Positions 40,543-50,098 of a DNA stretch of 64,000 nt are shown here, piece by piece. Below the pieces are notes generated by a model. That model did no database searches. It was not told the DNA's origin and saw only the letters and a list, made by a program, of their open reading frames with translations. This stretch comes from Gammaproteobacteria bacterium (GTDB lineage Bacteria > Pseudomonadota > Gammaproteobacteria > SZUA-140). A program made the position numbers and the translations under genes. Position 1 is the stretch's first letter. Each line of letters starts with the position of its first letter. Location: the NCBI GenBank assembly GCA_015491865.1, contig WFVD01000008.1, forward strand, positions 1 through 64,000, in the 5' to 3' direction.

Positions 40543-42384
40543 ATGCGTAAATTTTCTATTCTGGTAGCTGCCGGACTGGCACAGCCACTACTCACCTTTT
40601 CACCTGGCGCACTTGCAGAGAGCGGTGCAACGCTTACCCCGGTCGTCGTCAGTGCTTCACGTATTGAACAGCCCATCACCAGTGTGGGCTCATCCGTTGT
40701 GGTGTTGTCCGGGGAAGAGCTTCGTGAACGCGGCGTAAAATATGTTAGCGATGCGCTGCTGGAGGTCCCTTCTTTACTCGTCACCTCAACTGGCAACCGC
40801 GGTAGTCAAACTCAAATACGTGTGCGCGGTAATGAGGCCAACCATGTGCTGATACTGATCGATGGAATTCGGATGAGTGATGCCTCTACCAGTGAGTTTG
40901 ACCTGACACAGCTAACGCTCGAAGGAGTCGATAAAATTGAGGTGTTGATGGGGCCACAAAGTACACTTTATGGTAATGATGCCGCTGCGGGTGTCATCAG
41001 CATCACCACCCTGAAAGGGCAGGAGGGGTTCCGCGGTAACGTCAATGTGACAGTCGGTGGACTCGGCAGCCGCTCAACCACCACACAGATCAGTGATGCT
41101 AAAGATGGCTGGCACTATATGATCGCCACCAGCAACCTCACCACCGACGGTATTTCTGCTGCCAACGAAAAAAATGGCAATAGTGAAAAAGATGGCTTTG
41201 AGCAGGAGGCCTATAAACTGACAACCGGCTATGACCATAAAGCCTTTCAAACCTGGATTAACTTCAATAAAAGTTATTCATTATACGAATTTGATGGCTG
41301 GGATGGGCTAAATGGTGTCGCAACCGACAGCACAACCAACAAGCAGGACCAACAAACGCAGGGCATCGCCTGGACAATCGCCGCCCCCGCAATGAATGGC
41401 CGCCTGCAGAGCCAGATTCAGTTTGCCAACACACAAAATGATACCGAGAGCGATGCAGGGTTTGGCATATCATACCGCTTCACCGACCGTAATGTGATCG
41501 ACTACCAGAGCAGCTTTGTCATTAACGAAAACCATACTTTGCAATTTGGTGCAGAGTCCATCAAGGAGACATTTAAGTCGGCCACCTTCAAATATGACCT
41601 TGATATAACAGGGACTTATCTGCAGTGGCTGATTAACGTGGGGGGGCTTGATGTTTCACTAAGTGCTCGCAGTGATGACCACAGCGCCTTTGGCCGCCAG
41701 AATACACATCGCGCAACGCTCTCTTATAAACTCGCTAATGCCTGGCGCGTTAAAAGCACTTACGGCACAGGCTTTAAGGCACCGACCCTGACCGAACTCT
41801 ATGACACTACCTGGGGCACCAACAATCCGCTGTTAAAACCTGAAGAGAGTAAAAGCACGGAGATTGGTATTGAATTCCAGGCTAACCACTACAACAGCAG
41901 CCTCACCCTGTTCGAACATGAGACCACTAACCTGATTCGCTCTGTCGGCGCCTGGCCCAACAGCCAGCTAGAAAATGTTAACCGGGCAGATAACAGTGGT
42001 GTTGAACTTACCGCTGGAGCAGCATGGGAAAAGTTTAACGTAAACAGTGCGTTCACCTGGTTGGATGCAAGTGAAACAGACACCAGTGGCATCGAGAGTA
42101 AACGGCTGCGCGTTCCAGACCTGGCAGCTAACATCACCGCTAGCTACTTCTTGACCAGTGGCCGTATCTGGGGACAGGCGCTCTATCGTGACGAGATTCT
42201 CGACATCGGTAACAACACCGTGCCTGATTACTGGCTGTTTAATATCGGTGCAAGCTATGATGTGACAGACAACATGACACTCAGTGGGCGCGTCGAAAAT
42301 CTTGCTGACAAAGACTATGAAGAAATCTTTAGCTACGGTACTCGCGGTCGCACTGGCTATGTTGCCGTCGACTGGAATTTCTAG
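40543..42384 (+). CDS. btuB: TonB-dependent vitamin B12 receptor
   Basis: A 613-residue outer-membrane beta-barrel for corrinoid uptake. A signal peptide (about 1-25) is followed by the TonB-box-like TLTPVVVSASRIEQP and the plug domain (IRVRGNEANHVLILIDGIRM, EVLMGPQSTLYGNDAAAGVI). The barrel ends with Phe (VAVDWNF) as expected for BAM insertion. GGAGAGA lies before the ATG. Specificity rests on the riboswitch and on the downstream btuFCD genes. The last 68 bases also encode, in another frame, the btuF signal peptide. Confidence 0.93.
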   Translation: MRKFSILVAAGLAQPLLTFSPGALAESGATLTPVVVSASRIEQPITSVGSSVVVLSGEELRERGVKYVSDALLEVPSLLVTSTGNRGSQTQIRVRGNEANHVLILIDGIRMSDASTSEFDLTQLTLEGVDKIEVLMGPQSTLYGNDAAAGVISITTLKGQEGFRGNVNVTVGGLGSRSTTTQISDAKDGWHYMIATSNLTTDGISAANEKNGNSEKDGFEQEAYKLTTGYDHKAFQTWINFNKSYSLYEFDGWDGLNGVATDSTTNKQDQQTQGIAWTIAAPAMNGRLQSQIQFANTQNDTESDAGFGISYRFTDRNVIDYQSSFVINENHTLQFGAESIKETFKSATFKYDLDITGTYLQWLINVGGLDVSLSARSDDHSAFGRQNTHRATLSYKLANAWRVKSTYGTGFKAPTLTELYDTTWGTNNPLLKPEESKSTEIGIEFQANHYNSSLTLFEHETTNLIRSVGAWPNSQLENVNRADNSGVELTAGAAWEKFNVNSAFTWLDASETDTSGIESKRLRVPDLAANITASYFLTSGRIWGQALYRDEILDIGNNTVPDYWLFNIGASYDVTDNMTLSGRVENLADKDYEEIFSYGTRGRTGYVAVDWNF

Positions 42385-43105
42385 TCCCCCCACTAAAATC
42401 TTATCCCTCGACCTGTGCAGCGACTGGCTACTGGCAAAGTATGCCGATCGTTCACAGGTCGTGGCGTTATCACCACTGCTAAAACAGTACCCGGTTGAGT
42501 GGACCGGCGACGAGTGGCCTGTTCATGACGGCTCACTGGAGCAGATCCTTCAGTTAAAACCCGACCTGATCCTCAGCGGCGAATTCAACGCGCTGATTCT
42601 GCGTCAGCGGCTCATCGCCCTCAAGATGCCTGTTGAGGTGCTGCTACTGCCACGCACATTACCCGACGTGGTGGAGTACGAGCGGCGCTTCCTCTCTTTA
42701 ATTGGCTTACCAGCCGCTCAGGCGAGCCAACCGCCTGCGGCCTCACCGCTGTCGGACAGTGCGGCGCGGCTGCTTCTACTGGGCGCAAACGGCATCGGTA
42801 CCGGCCAGCAGACGCTTGAAGACGATCTGATCCAGCACGCAGGGTGGCGCAACTACCTTGAGTCTGACGGCTACCAGGTACTCGATCTCGAACAGCTGGT
42901 CACCGATCCGCCCGATGTGGTGATGTGGTCTGCGCCAAAATCATCGGCGCTCGCTAACCAGTTTGCCAAACACCCTGCGCTACACCGCGCCATCCCGGAA
43001 AAACGCTGGCTCAGCAGCAGTTACTGGCAGTGGCAATGCCCCGGACCGTGGACATGGGAACTGATCGAACAGCTACGGGAGCAGCGCAGCCAATGGCGCG
43101 GTTGA
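42317..43105 (+). CDS. btuF: cobalamin ABC transporter, periplasmic binding protein
   Basis: A 262-residue periplasmic protein that should deliver corrinoid to BtuCD. The ATG at 42317 gives a textbook signal peptide (MKKSLATVLAVALAMLPSTG), read out of frame within the end of btuB. The mature part begins KILSLDLCSDWLLAKYAD, with the FecB/BtuF pattern LEQILQLKPDLILSG and the C-terminal WQCPGPWTWELIEQL. No strong ribosome-binding site precedes the ATG, so translation may depend on ribosomes finishing btuB. If this start is wrong, no other initiation codon would give an exported protein. It overlaps btuC by 13 bases. Confidence 0.85.
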   Translation: MKKSLATVLAVALAMLPSTGISSPPTKILSLDLCSDWLLAKYADRSQVVALSPLLKQYPVEWTGDEWPVHDGSLEQILQLKPDLILSGEFNALILRQRLIALKMPVEVLLLPRTLPDVVEYERRFLSLIGLPAAQASQPPAASPLSDSAARLLLLGANGIGTGQQTLEDDLIQHAGWRNYLESDGYQVLDLEQLVTDPPDVVMWSAPKSSALANQFAKHPALHRAIPEKRWLSSSYWQWQCPGPWTWELIEQLREQRSQWRG

Positions 43106-44091
43106 TAGAACGCTGTCTAACTCCTCTGCTGCTAGCTACGTTGCTACTCGTCGCGTCGCTATCACTCGGTTTTGGTTCGGCACCGGTCGCGGTTCTGGAG
43201 GGGTTGGGCGGTTGGCTCCAGGGTGAGCCCTCCGAGGCGGCGTTAATCATCGGCGAAATCCGCCTGCCACGCACCCTGCTGGCGCTGATCGTCGGCGCGG
43301 CACTCGGGTTGAGTGGTGCAGCACTCCAGGGGCTACTGCGCAACCCGCTGGCTGAACCGGGGCTGGTCGGTGCCAGCCAGGGGGCGGCACTGGGAGCAGC
43401 AACCGTCTTCTATTTTGGTGTTTTTGCCAGCCTCGGCACGCTTGCCACGGCCGTCGCGGGGCTGATCGGTGCCGGTGCAGCGCTGCTTTTTATGCTGCTG
43501 CTTGCCGGTTCTGGCCGCCCGGCGCTGGTGATTATGGCAGGGCTTGCGATCTCAACCGTCGCCGGTGCCGCCCTCGCGGTGGTGCTCAACTTTGCCCCCA
43601 ACCCCTATGCGATGCAGGAGCTGGTCTTCTGGTTAATGGGTTCTGTCTCCAACCGTGGTTTAGACAGTCTTATTGTTTTACTTCCGGCATTTATTATTGG
43701 GTCGGCACTAATTTTATCTCAACGACGCCTGCTGGCGGCACTTTCGCTGGGAGAGCAGGTTGCAGAAAGCATGGGGCAATCCGTAAAAAAAGGAAGCCGG
43801 ATCATTGTGTTAGGCAGCGCCTGCCTGGTCGGCTCGGCGGTTTCAGTGGCGGGGTCGATCGGCTTTGTCGGGCTGCTGGTACCCCACATGTTGCGCCCGT
43901 TTGTCGCTCATCGGCCAGAAAAGGTACTGATCCCCGCTGCGCTGCTCGGCGCGATCCTGGTCTGCCTCGCCGATATTGCAGTGCGCGGTATGCCGCTCGG
44001 GCGAGAACTCAAACTCGGGGTGCTGACCTCGCTGATCGGTGCGCCATTTTTTGTCTGGCTGGTGTGGAAGGAGCGCAAACGATGGCTCTGA
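43093..44091 (+). CDS. btuC: cobalamin ABC transporter permease (FecCD family)
   Basis: A 332-residue inner-membrane permease with about ten hydrophobic helices. Family landmarks include LPRTLLALIVGAALGLSGAA, LQGLLRNPLAEPGLVGASQG and the coupling-helix region SIGFVGLLVPHMLRPF. The ATG at 43093 follows GGAG and overlaps the btuF stop by 13 bases; an earlier ATG at 43030 would run under btuF. Together with btuD it forms the BtuC2D2 transporter. Confidence 0.92.
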   Translation: MARLIERCLTPLLLATLLLVASLSLGFGSAPVAVLEGLGGWLQGEPSEAALIIGEIRLPRTLLALIVGAALGLSGAALQGLLRNPLAEPGLVGASQGAALGAATVFYFGVFASLGTLATAVAGLIGAGAALLFMLLLAGSGRPALVIMAGLAISTVAGAALAVVLNFAPNPYAMQELVFWLMGSVSNRGLDSLIVLLPAFIIGSALILSQRRLLAALSLGEQVAESMGQSVKKGSRIIVLGSACLVGSAVSVAGSIGFVGLLVPHMLRPFVAHRPEKVLIPAALLGAILVCLADIAVRGMPLGRELKLGVLTSLIGAPFFVWLVWKERKRWL

Positions 44092-44810
44092 TCTCAACCG
44101 ACCATCTAACAGTAGCACAGCGCCTTAAAGCGGTCTCACTGGAACTGCAGCGGGGTGAACTGCTGGGCCTGATCGGCGCCAACGGCGCAGGGAAATCGAC
44201 CTTGCTCCATGCGATCGCTGGGCTGCTGTCTGCCACAGGCAACATCACCATCGAAGGTCGTGCGGCCGATTCGATCCCACCACATGAACGCGCCCGCATC
44301 GTCGGCATTCAACCGCAGGCGATCAACAGCGCCTGGTCACTAACTGTGCGCGATATCGTTGCGCTCGGTCGTATGCCGTGGGGTGACGAAGATGAAACGG
44401 CGATCGAACGAGCAATTGAACGGGCAGGGGTGGTGGCTTTTCGGGATCGCAACATCGACCATCTCTCCGGCGGCGAACGCGCCAGGGTGTGGTTGGCACG
44501 GGTGCTGGCCGGTGAGCCAGAGGTGCTGCTGGTCGATGAGCCGATCGCCAGTCTCGATCTCCATTACCAGCTGGCCGTGATGGAGGTGCTAAAAAATTAT
44601 TCACGTGAACAGCGCGGGGTGATTGTCGCGATCCACGACCTCAGTCTCGCCGCCCGTTTCTGTGATCGACTCTGCCTGCTCGATAAAGGGGGGATGATCG
44701 CCATCGGCACCCCTGCGGAGGTGCTCACCGAAGCGCTACTCTCAGCTGCCTACGGTGTGCCGGTTGATATCGACCTCGAGCGCAATCCACCGGTGGTCTT
44801 ACCGAGGTAA
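44082..44810 (+). CDS. btuD: cobalamin ABC transporter ATP-binding protein
   Basis: A 242-residue ABC ATPase: Walker A GANGAGKSTLL near residue 36, Q-loop at IQPQAINSA, signature LSGGERARVWLARVLAGEP, Walker B EVLLVDEPIASLD and the switch His in AIHDLSLAARF. AAGGAG is eight bases before the ATG at 44082, which overlaps the btuC stop by ten bases. This short form (E. coli BtuD is 249 residues) is typical of the FecE/BtuD group. Confidence 0.93.
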   Translation: MALISTDHLTVAQRLKAVSLELQRGELLGLIGANGAGKSTLLHAIAGLLSATGNITIEGRAADSIPPHERARIVGIQPQAINSAWSLTVRDIVALGRMPWGDEDETAIERAIERAGVVAFRDRNIDHLSGGERARVWLARVLAGEPEVLLVDEPIASLDLHYQLAVMEVLKNYSREQRGVIVAIHDLSLAARFCDRLCLLDKGGMIAIGTPAEVLTEALLSAAYGVPVDIDLERNPPVVLPR

Positions 44811-44817
44811 CCGGATA

Positions 44818-45360
44818 GTGGTACTTAAAAAATCTAAGAATCGTGACGAACTCTGTTATCCCTTTATCTATGAGGCCTCACAGCTGTGTGACTTTGAAGT
44901 CGCCACTGATGAACTTTGCAGCCACATTGGCGGCATTATCGCTCTTTTGCCGGAAGAGAGTACCGATATCGTGGCTGATATCGACCGGCTACAACCACTT
45001 GCCTACCATCTCAATGGCTCGATCCGTGGTCGCCCTGCGATTGAGGAGGGTGACCTACAGTGGCTGCTGGAGCGCTATCACCATTATCAGACGCTGCTTA
45101 AAGGGCGCATCGATGGTTTTGTGCTGCCACGCGGGCCAGTGCCCGTACCGCAGCTACACCTCGCACGGTCGGCCGCCAAAAAGGCGATCCGCCTGATGGT
45201 GCGCATCGACGAAGAGGGGATAGAGGTTCCCGATATCCTGCATCGCTTCTGTAATCTTCTGTGTAACTTCTTTTTTGTGGTCGCACTCTGCCTCAACCAG
45301 CGGGCAGGCTTTATCGAGCAACCCTTCAGCAGCAAGAGCTACGGCCGCGCCCATGAATAG
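44818..45360 (+). CDS. PduO-like cobalamin adenosyltransferase, divergent
   Basis: A 180-residue helical protein that resembles PduO-type ATP:cob(I)alamin adenosyltransferases: VATDELCSHIGGIIALLPEE, GFVLPRGPVPVPQLHLARSA and the C-terminal helix RFCNLLCNFFFVVALCLNQR. The N-terminal glycine-rich ATP-binding segment (TGDxG type) is not recognisable, and the usual RxSDLLF-type motif has Asn for Asp. GTG start at 44818 with GAGG nine bases upstream, seven bases after btuD. Its place in a riboswitch-controlled B12 operon supports conversion of imported corrinoid to the coenzyme form, but activity is uncertain. Confidence 0.7.
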   Translation: MVLKKSKNRDELCYPFIYEASQLCDFEVATDELCSHIGGIIALLPEESTDIVADIDRLQPLAYHLNGSIRGRPAIEEGDLQWLLERYHHYQTLLKGRIDGFVLPRGPVPVPQLHLARSAAKKAIRLMVRIDEEGIEVPDILHRFCNLLCNFFFVVALCLNQRAGFIEQPFSSKSYGRAHE

Positions 45361-45390
45361 CGCCGGGCCTGTGGCCCACATCTCATCTGA

Positions 45391-45961
45391 TTAGTCTAAG
45401 GTTCCAGGAATAAATGCGTAGCTGGTAGCCCACTGGTAGCCGTACTCTGTATCGAAAGCGTTCTCTGGGTCCACATAAAAACCCTGAACCAGCCAACCTG
45501 TTCCGCCAACCACCTTGCATTGCAAGTCAACAAGTTTCTGACCACCGCCAGCTTGTGAATCATACTCCGAGATTGAACCTGATTGACCGATGATCACACT
45601 CACGCTCGCTGGCCCAGCTGGCGAACTATAATTAACACCACCACTGATAAACGCCAACCCTGGCCGACCCTCAAAACTAACAGAACTTGCCACCGAATTA
45701 ACGCTGATCACCCCTGCTTGCTGAATCCATCCAGCACGCGCATAAGTTGCGGACCAATAGCCACCATCATCTATTCTTTCAAATATTTCCCTGAAAAACC
45801 CTTCACATGCGTCTCTACGAGCCGGACCTAAATGATTTTGTGACAACACAACGTCTGCGATCAGATCATGCTGCCTCAAAGCAAGCTCTGAGATCAGCTC
45901 TTGTTGCCTGTTAACCAGCGGCGAGCAGCACCAGGAACAGCGTTAATGTTTGCCATTGCAT
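45391..45961 (-). pseudogene. frameshifted gene of unknown function
   Basis: A perfect GGAGG and ATG at 45961 start MQWQTLTLFLVLLAAG, a membrane-anchor or signal-like helix, which stops after 16 residues (TAA at 45911-45913). In the next frame an uninterrupted reading continues at the same spot as LVNRQQELISELALRQHDLI and onwards for about 165 residues to 45391. One base change in length near 45915 would join them. The long part contains FFREIFERIDDGGYWSATYA and a beta-rich Gly/Ser half; I do not recognise the family. An in-frame TTG at 45879 could give a shorter product without the anchor. Convergent with the B12 operon. Confidence 0.6.
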
Positions 45962-46095
45962 CAATGTATCCTCCATTGTCCTTATGCTGCTGGACATTAA
46001 TATCAATCCCCGACTCTTATAGCATTCAATAAGTAGCAGGGCTGTCGACCCGATAAAACGAAGCACCTAATTAATAGGATTACACCCCTGGCCTG

Positions 46096-46101
46096 TATAA
46101 T
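46096..46101 (+). promoter_or_regulatory. perfect -10 box next to the recQ start
   Basis: TATAAT lies eight bases before the recQ ATG, with TTAATA 19 bases upstream of it. If used, transcription would begin at or within a couple of bases of the ATG, giving a leaderless message; no ribosome-binding site is present. Confidence 0.4.
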
Positions 46102-46109
46102 ATACCGTT

Positions 46110-48245
46110 ATGAATAGCACCTCTCAGATCGAAACCCCCGCCCTTCAAACACTGCGTAACGTATTTGGTTATGAACAGTTTCGTCCCATGCAGGATGAGG
46201 TTGTCGATCAAATTATCGCTGGTGGCGACGCGCTGGTACTGATGCCGACGGGTGGCGGTAAATCGCTCTGCTTTCAGATCCCGGCGCTGGTGCGCGAGGG
46301 TACTGCTGTTGTGATTTCGCCTTTGATTGCTTTGATGCAGGATCAGGTGTCGGCACTGCATCAAAATGGCATCAAGTCCGCCTTTCTTAATTCCGCGCTC
46401 ACCTCGCAGCAAGCGGCAGAAGTAGAGCGGCAATTTTTTGCTGGTGAACTCGATCTCCTCTATGTTGCACCGGAGCGATTGATGATGCCGCATACACTGT
46501 CGATGCTGGAGCAGTGTCCCATTGCGCTGTTTGCGATTGATGAAGCGCACTGCGTTTCACAGTGGGGACATGATTTTCGCCCGGAATATATCAAGCTTTC
46601 AATCCTACATGAACGCTTTCCAAAGATTCCGCGCATCGCACTCACCGCCACCGCCGACGAAGCAACACGCAAGGAGATTATCGAACGCCTTGCGCTGCAT
46701 GATGCCAGGGTTTTTAACAACGGTTTTGATCGCCCCAATATTCAGTACCGTATTTCAGAAAACAGCGGCAACGCACGCGAACAGCTCTACCGTTTTATTC
46801 GCAACGAACATGACGGTGAGGCAGGCATTGTCTACTGCCTTTCAAGAAAGCGTGTTGATGACACCGCCGCATGGTTGTGTCGTAAAGGGCTGCGTGCGCT
46901 CCCTTATCATGCGGGTCTCAGTAATGAAATTCGTCAACAGCATCAGGAGCGTTTTCTGCGCGAGGAGGGGATCATCATCGTCGCTACCATCGCATTTGGG
47001 ATGGGGATCGATAAACCGGATGTCCGCTTTGTTGCTCACCTCAATCTGCCCAAAAGTATCGAGGCCTATTATCAGGAGACCGGCCGCGCCGGGCGCGATG
47101 GACAGCCCTCTAACACCTGGATGTCTTATGGACTACAGGATGTGATCACGCTACGGCAGATGCAGGAGGGCTCAGATGCCAACGAAACATTTAAACGAAC
47201 AGAGCGACATAAACTCGATGCGATGCTCGGACTGTGCGAACTGACCAGCTGCCGCCGACAGGCACTATTGCGTTACTTTGGTGATACGCTCGATAAACCC
47301 TGCGGCAATTGCGATAACTGCCTGTCACCGCCTGAAACCTGGAATGCCACCGTCGCGGCACAAAAGGCTCTATCCTGTGTCCACCGTACCGGTCAGCGCT
47401 TCGGGGTTAACTATTTAATTGACGTGTTGCGTGGTAGTGACGCCGACCGCATCAAACAGTTTTCTCATGACACGCTGAGCACTTACGGCATTGGCAAAGA
47501 ACACACCGCCGTTGAGTGGCGCACCCTTTATCGCCAGCTGATATCACACGGTCTGTTAAGTGTTGATATCGATGGTCACGGCGGGCTGCGACTGACGAAT
47601 GAAAGTCGCCCCGTTTTACGTGGTGAAACACAGCTGCATCTACGCAAGATGATAAAGAAAGGCTCCTCCGGGAGGCAACGATCAAAGACTCCCTTTGGTA
47701 AGGCAGCTGATACCGCCTTCTGGAATGCGCTGCGTGATAAACGCAAACAGCTTGCGGCCGAGCAGGGCATTGCGGCCTATATGATCTTCCATGATGCGAC
47801 CTTAATGGAGATGGTGGATCGTCGGCCACAAACCCTGGATCAGCTAAGCCGTATCTCCGGCGTTGGTGATCGCAAACTTGAAGCCTATGGCGATGCATTT
47901 CTCGCCGTGATTGCCGAATATGATGGTGAAGTCAGGGATGAGATCAACGACACCACCGCAGAGACCATCAAGCTTGTTTGCAACGGCATGAAGCCTCTGG
48001 AGATCGCAGACAGACGTGACCTCACCTTAAACACGGTCTACAACCAGCTGGCTAGTGCCATTGCACAAAGAGAGATTGAACTTAAAGATGCCGTTGATCT
48101 TGATGAAAAATCACTTAAAGCGATTCGCTTTGAAATAGAGCAGCGTGACGACGGTAAATTAAAACCTGTGTTTGAAGCGCTGGGCGGCGAATTTGATTAT
48201 GGGGTGTTGCGCTGTGTTAAGCGTGATATGGAAGTACGCGGCTGA
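46110..48245 (+). CDS. recQ: ATP-dependent DNA helicase RecQ
   Basis: RecQ is a 3'-5' superfamily 2 helicase in recombination and fork repair. In order: motif 0 and I ([31 protein letters not shown]), the DEAH box [19 protein letters not shown], motif [15 protein letters not shown], a four-Cys zinc site (ELTSCRRQ ... [10 protein letters not shown]), winged helix (RQC), HRDC ([20 protein letters not shown]) and an extra C-terminal helix-turn-helix region of about 100 residues ([20 protein letters not shown]). The extension brings it to 711 residues versus about 610 in E. coli. A strong terminator follows. Confidence 0.95.
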   Translation: MNSTSQIETPALQTLRNVFGYEQFRPMQDEVVDQIIAGGDALVLMPTGGGKSLCFQIPALVREGTAVVISPLIALMQDQVSALHQNGIKSAFLNSALTSQQAAEVERQFFAGELDLLYVAPERLMMPHTLSMLEQCPIALFAIDEAHCVSQWGHDFRPEYIKLSILHERFPKIPRIALTATADEATRKEIIERLALHDARVFNNGFDRPNIQYRISENSGNAREQLYRFIRNEHDGEAGIVYCLSRKRVDDTAAWLCRKGLRALPYHAGLSNEIRQQHQERFLREEGIIIVATIAFGMGIDKPDVRFVAHLNLPKSIEAYYQETGRAGRDGQPSNTWMSYGLQDVITLRQMQEGSDANETFKRTERHKLDAMLGLCELTSCRRQALLRYFGDTLDKPCGNCDNCLSPPETWNATVAAQKALSCVHRTGQRFGVNYLIDVLRGSDADRIKQFSHDTLSTYGIGKEHTAVEWRTLYRQLISHGLLSVDIDGHGGLRLTNESRPVLRGETQLHLRKMIKKGSSGRQRSKTPFGKAADTAFWNALRDKRKQLAAEQGIAAYMIFHDATLMEMVDRRPQTLDQLSRISGVGDRKLEAYGDAFLAVIAEYDGEVRDEINDTTAETIKLVCNGMKPLEIADRRDLTLNTVYNQLASAIAQREIELKDAVDLDEKSLKAIRFEIEQRDDGKLKPVFEALGGEFDYGVLRCVKRDMEVRG

Positions 48246-48292
48246 TAACACTCATTGAAAACAGAGAGATCTCAGCCAGCCTTTCCATATAT

Positions 48293-48326
48293 AAAAGCCA
48301 AACCCTAAATCGAGGGTTTGGCTTTT
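48293..48326. terminator. bidirectional terminator between recQ and the PEP-CTERM remnant
   Basis: The inverted repeat aaaagccaaaccct / agggtttggctttt forms a 14-base stem with a 6-base loop (aaatcg), and A- and T-runs lie at its two ends. It stands 48 bases past the recQ stop on the plus strand and 16 bases past the remnant's stop on the minus strand, so it can serve both. Confidence 0.85.
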
Positions 48327-48341
48327 AATGGGCTGATAAGC

Positions 48342-48695
48342 TTATCGGCCATTTGTGTTGCGCCGGATGCGAGAAAGGCCGATTAGCCCAGCGGCTAATA
48401 GCGAAATCGTTGCAGATTCAGGGACTGATGCAACCACATTTGAACTGGATAGCTTCATGTCAAAAAAGGCTAATACGCCATGGTCTTCAGCAAGAACCTG
48501 AATGCTATTGCTCCCCTGTAGCAGTAATGCTGGATCTATATCGAGCCTATATTCCCAGTAAGAAGTATACCCTTCATCATTCTCCTGAGCGATTTTTGTG
48601 CCATTAAGGAAAATAACAAAGCCTTTACACGATACAGACGCAAAAGGAAAAGTTTTTGGTGCTCTTATTTTCCAATGCAGAAACTGGAGAAGATC
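48342..48695 (-). pseudogene. 3' part of a PEP-CTERM protein gene, 5' end lost
   Basis: An open minus-strand frame of about 117 codons with no ATG, GTG or TTG near its beginning; it runs straight out of the 3' end of mnmE in another frame. The reading KTFPFASVSCKGFVIFLNG, YTSYWEYRLDIDPALLLQGS and IQVLAEDHGVLAFFDMKLSS looks like real protein. It ends with a PEP-CTERM type anchor: VPES, a hydrophobic helix ATISLLAAGLIGL and a basic tail SRIRRNTNGR. The upstream two-thirds and signal peptide are missing, presumably by a deletion that ends at mnmE. Exosortase-dependent export is implied for the ancestor. Confidence 0.7.
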
Positions 48696-50017
48696 TCACC
48701 CAGTAGATCATCACTACTAAACTTACCGGTAATTTCACCCAGCGCCTGTTGCGCCTGCCGCAACTCTTCGGCAAGCAATTCACCGGAGTGGTTATGTTCT
48801 AACTGATCTCTGCCTGTTAACAGATTCACTTTGGCACGCTGCAAAGCATCGAGGTGTCGGCGACGCGCCATGAAGATACCTTCAGCAGTGCTGTTATATC
48901 CCATCTTTTCTTTCAGGTGTTCACGTAGAAGATCGACCCCATCACCCCCTTTGGCTGAGAGCGTGACCCGGCTAATGCCATCCACCTTCTCGATAGCGGC
49001 CTGTCGGCCACTGAGGTCAATCTTGTTATAGAGCACACTGTAGTCGCACCCTTCGGGTAATTTAGCGACCAGCTCTTTGCGCTCACTTTCTGCATCGCCG
49101 CTATCGTCAACCAGCAACAGAACCGCATCCGCTTTTTCAATCTCCTGGTATGCACGTTCGATGCCGAGTTGTTCAACGACATCATCGCTATCGCGCAGCC
49201 CGGCGGTATCGATGATGTGCAGCGGCAGGCCATCAATAGTGATCTGTTCCCGCAACACATCACGCGTCGTACCTGCGATCTCGGTGACGATCGCTGTCTC
49301 ACGATTTGCGAGCGCATTAAGTAGACTCGATTTACCTGCGTTGGGCCTGCCGACAATCACAACATTCATGCCGTCGCGCAGCAGCGCCCCTTGCTGTGCC
49401 GAGCGCATGATGTTGTGGTGCGTGGCGATAACCCCATTCAACATCTCTAACACTTTGCCATCACTGAGAAAGTCGATCTCTTCTTCCGGAAAATCGAGTG
49501 CAGACTCTACATAGACACGCACTTCTACCAGCTGTTGTAGCAGCGCATTGACCTGAAATGAAAACTCACCCTGCAATGAACGCAGTGCAGAGCGCACTGC
49601 CTGTTGTGATGTGCAGTCGATGAGATCTGCTATCGCTTCGGCCTGCGCCAGATCCAGTTTGTCATTGAGATAAGCGCGCTCTGAAAATTCACCCGGCCTG
49701 GCGAGCCGCGCACCAAGCGCTATCACCCGTTGAAGCAACATATCTAACACCACCGGGCCACCATGCCCCTGCAGCTCTAACACATCTTCACCGGTAAATG
49801 AGTGGGGAGCAACAAACAGCAGCGCAATCCCGGCATCGATCACACCACCATTCGCATCATAAAAATCAAGATAGTCTGCATAGCGCGGGGCAGGGCACTT
49901 GCCTAACATCTGCTCGGCAATCGCAATTGCTTTTTTACCCGAGACACGCACAATACCGACACCACCACAACCAGGCGCGGTGGCAATTGCTGCGATGGTG
50001 TCTTGCTCCCTTAACAT
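48665..50017 (-). CDS. mnmE: tRNA modification GTPase MnmE
   Basis: MnmE (TrmE) is the GTPase partner of MnmG in wobble-U34 modification. The N-terminal folate-binding domain starts [20 protein letters not shown]. The G domain inserted near residues 215-375 has [20 protein letters not shown] (G1), DTAGLRD (G3) and YNKIDLS (G4), and the C-terminal helical domain ends with the functional CIGK. ATG at 50017 gives 450 residues; the frame is open to a TTG at 50047. It is downstream of yidC but separated by a terminator, so it may have its own promoter. Confidence 0.95.
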   Translation of the reverse strand: MLREQDTIAAIATAPGCGGVGIVRVSGKKAIAIAEQMLGKCPAPRYADYLDFYDANGGVIDAGIALLFVAPHSFTGEDVLELQGHGGPVVLDMLLQRVIALGARLARPGEFSERAYLNDKLDLAQAEAIADLIDCTSQQAVRSALRSLQGEFSFQVNALLQQLVEVRVYVESALDFPEEEIDFLSDGKVLEMLNGVIATHHNIMRSAQQGALLRDGMNVVIVGRPNAGKSSLLNALANRETAIVTEIAGTTRDVLREQITIDGLPLHIIDTAGLRDSDDVVEQLGIERAYQEIEKADAVLLLVDDSGDAESERKELVAKLPEGCDYSVLYNKIDLSGRQAAIEKVDGISRVTLSAKGGDGVDLLREHLKEKMGYNSTAEGIFMARRRHLDALQRAKVNLLTGRDQLEHNHSGELLAEELRQAQQALGEITGKFSSDDLLGEIFSSFCIGK

Positions 50018-50050
50018 ACGGTTGATTGTACGCTGCGTTGTTGCCAATAA

Positions 50051-50080
50051 AAAAGGGCCGCTCTTTCGAACAGCCCTTTT
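50051..50080. terminator. terminator after yidC
   Basis: AAAAGGGC and GCCCTTTT arms with a 14-base loop lie just past the yidC stop; on the minus strand the stem is followed by TTATTGG after a run of Ts. It closes the rpmH-rnpA-yidD-yidC transcript. Confidence 0.75.
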
Positions 50081-50098
50081 AGTTTATTCACCAACCAT

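Noticed and set aside
44590-44610. Additional parS half-sites such as ttcacgtgaacag (also near 18040 and 20985)
   Set aside because: They keep CACGTG or one half only and lack the flanking bases needed for the 16-base palindrome.
48353-48607. Plus-strand open frame of 84 codons after recQ
   Set aside because: It is antisense to the PEP-CTERM remnant, whose reading clearly ends in a sorting signal; the plus reading has no recognisable features.
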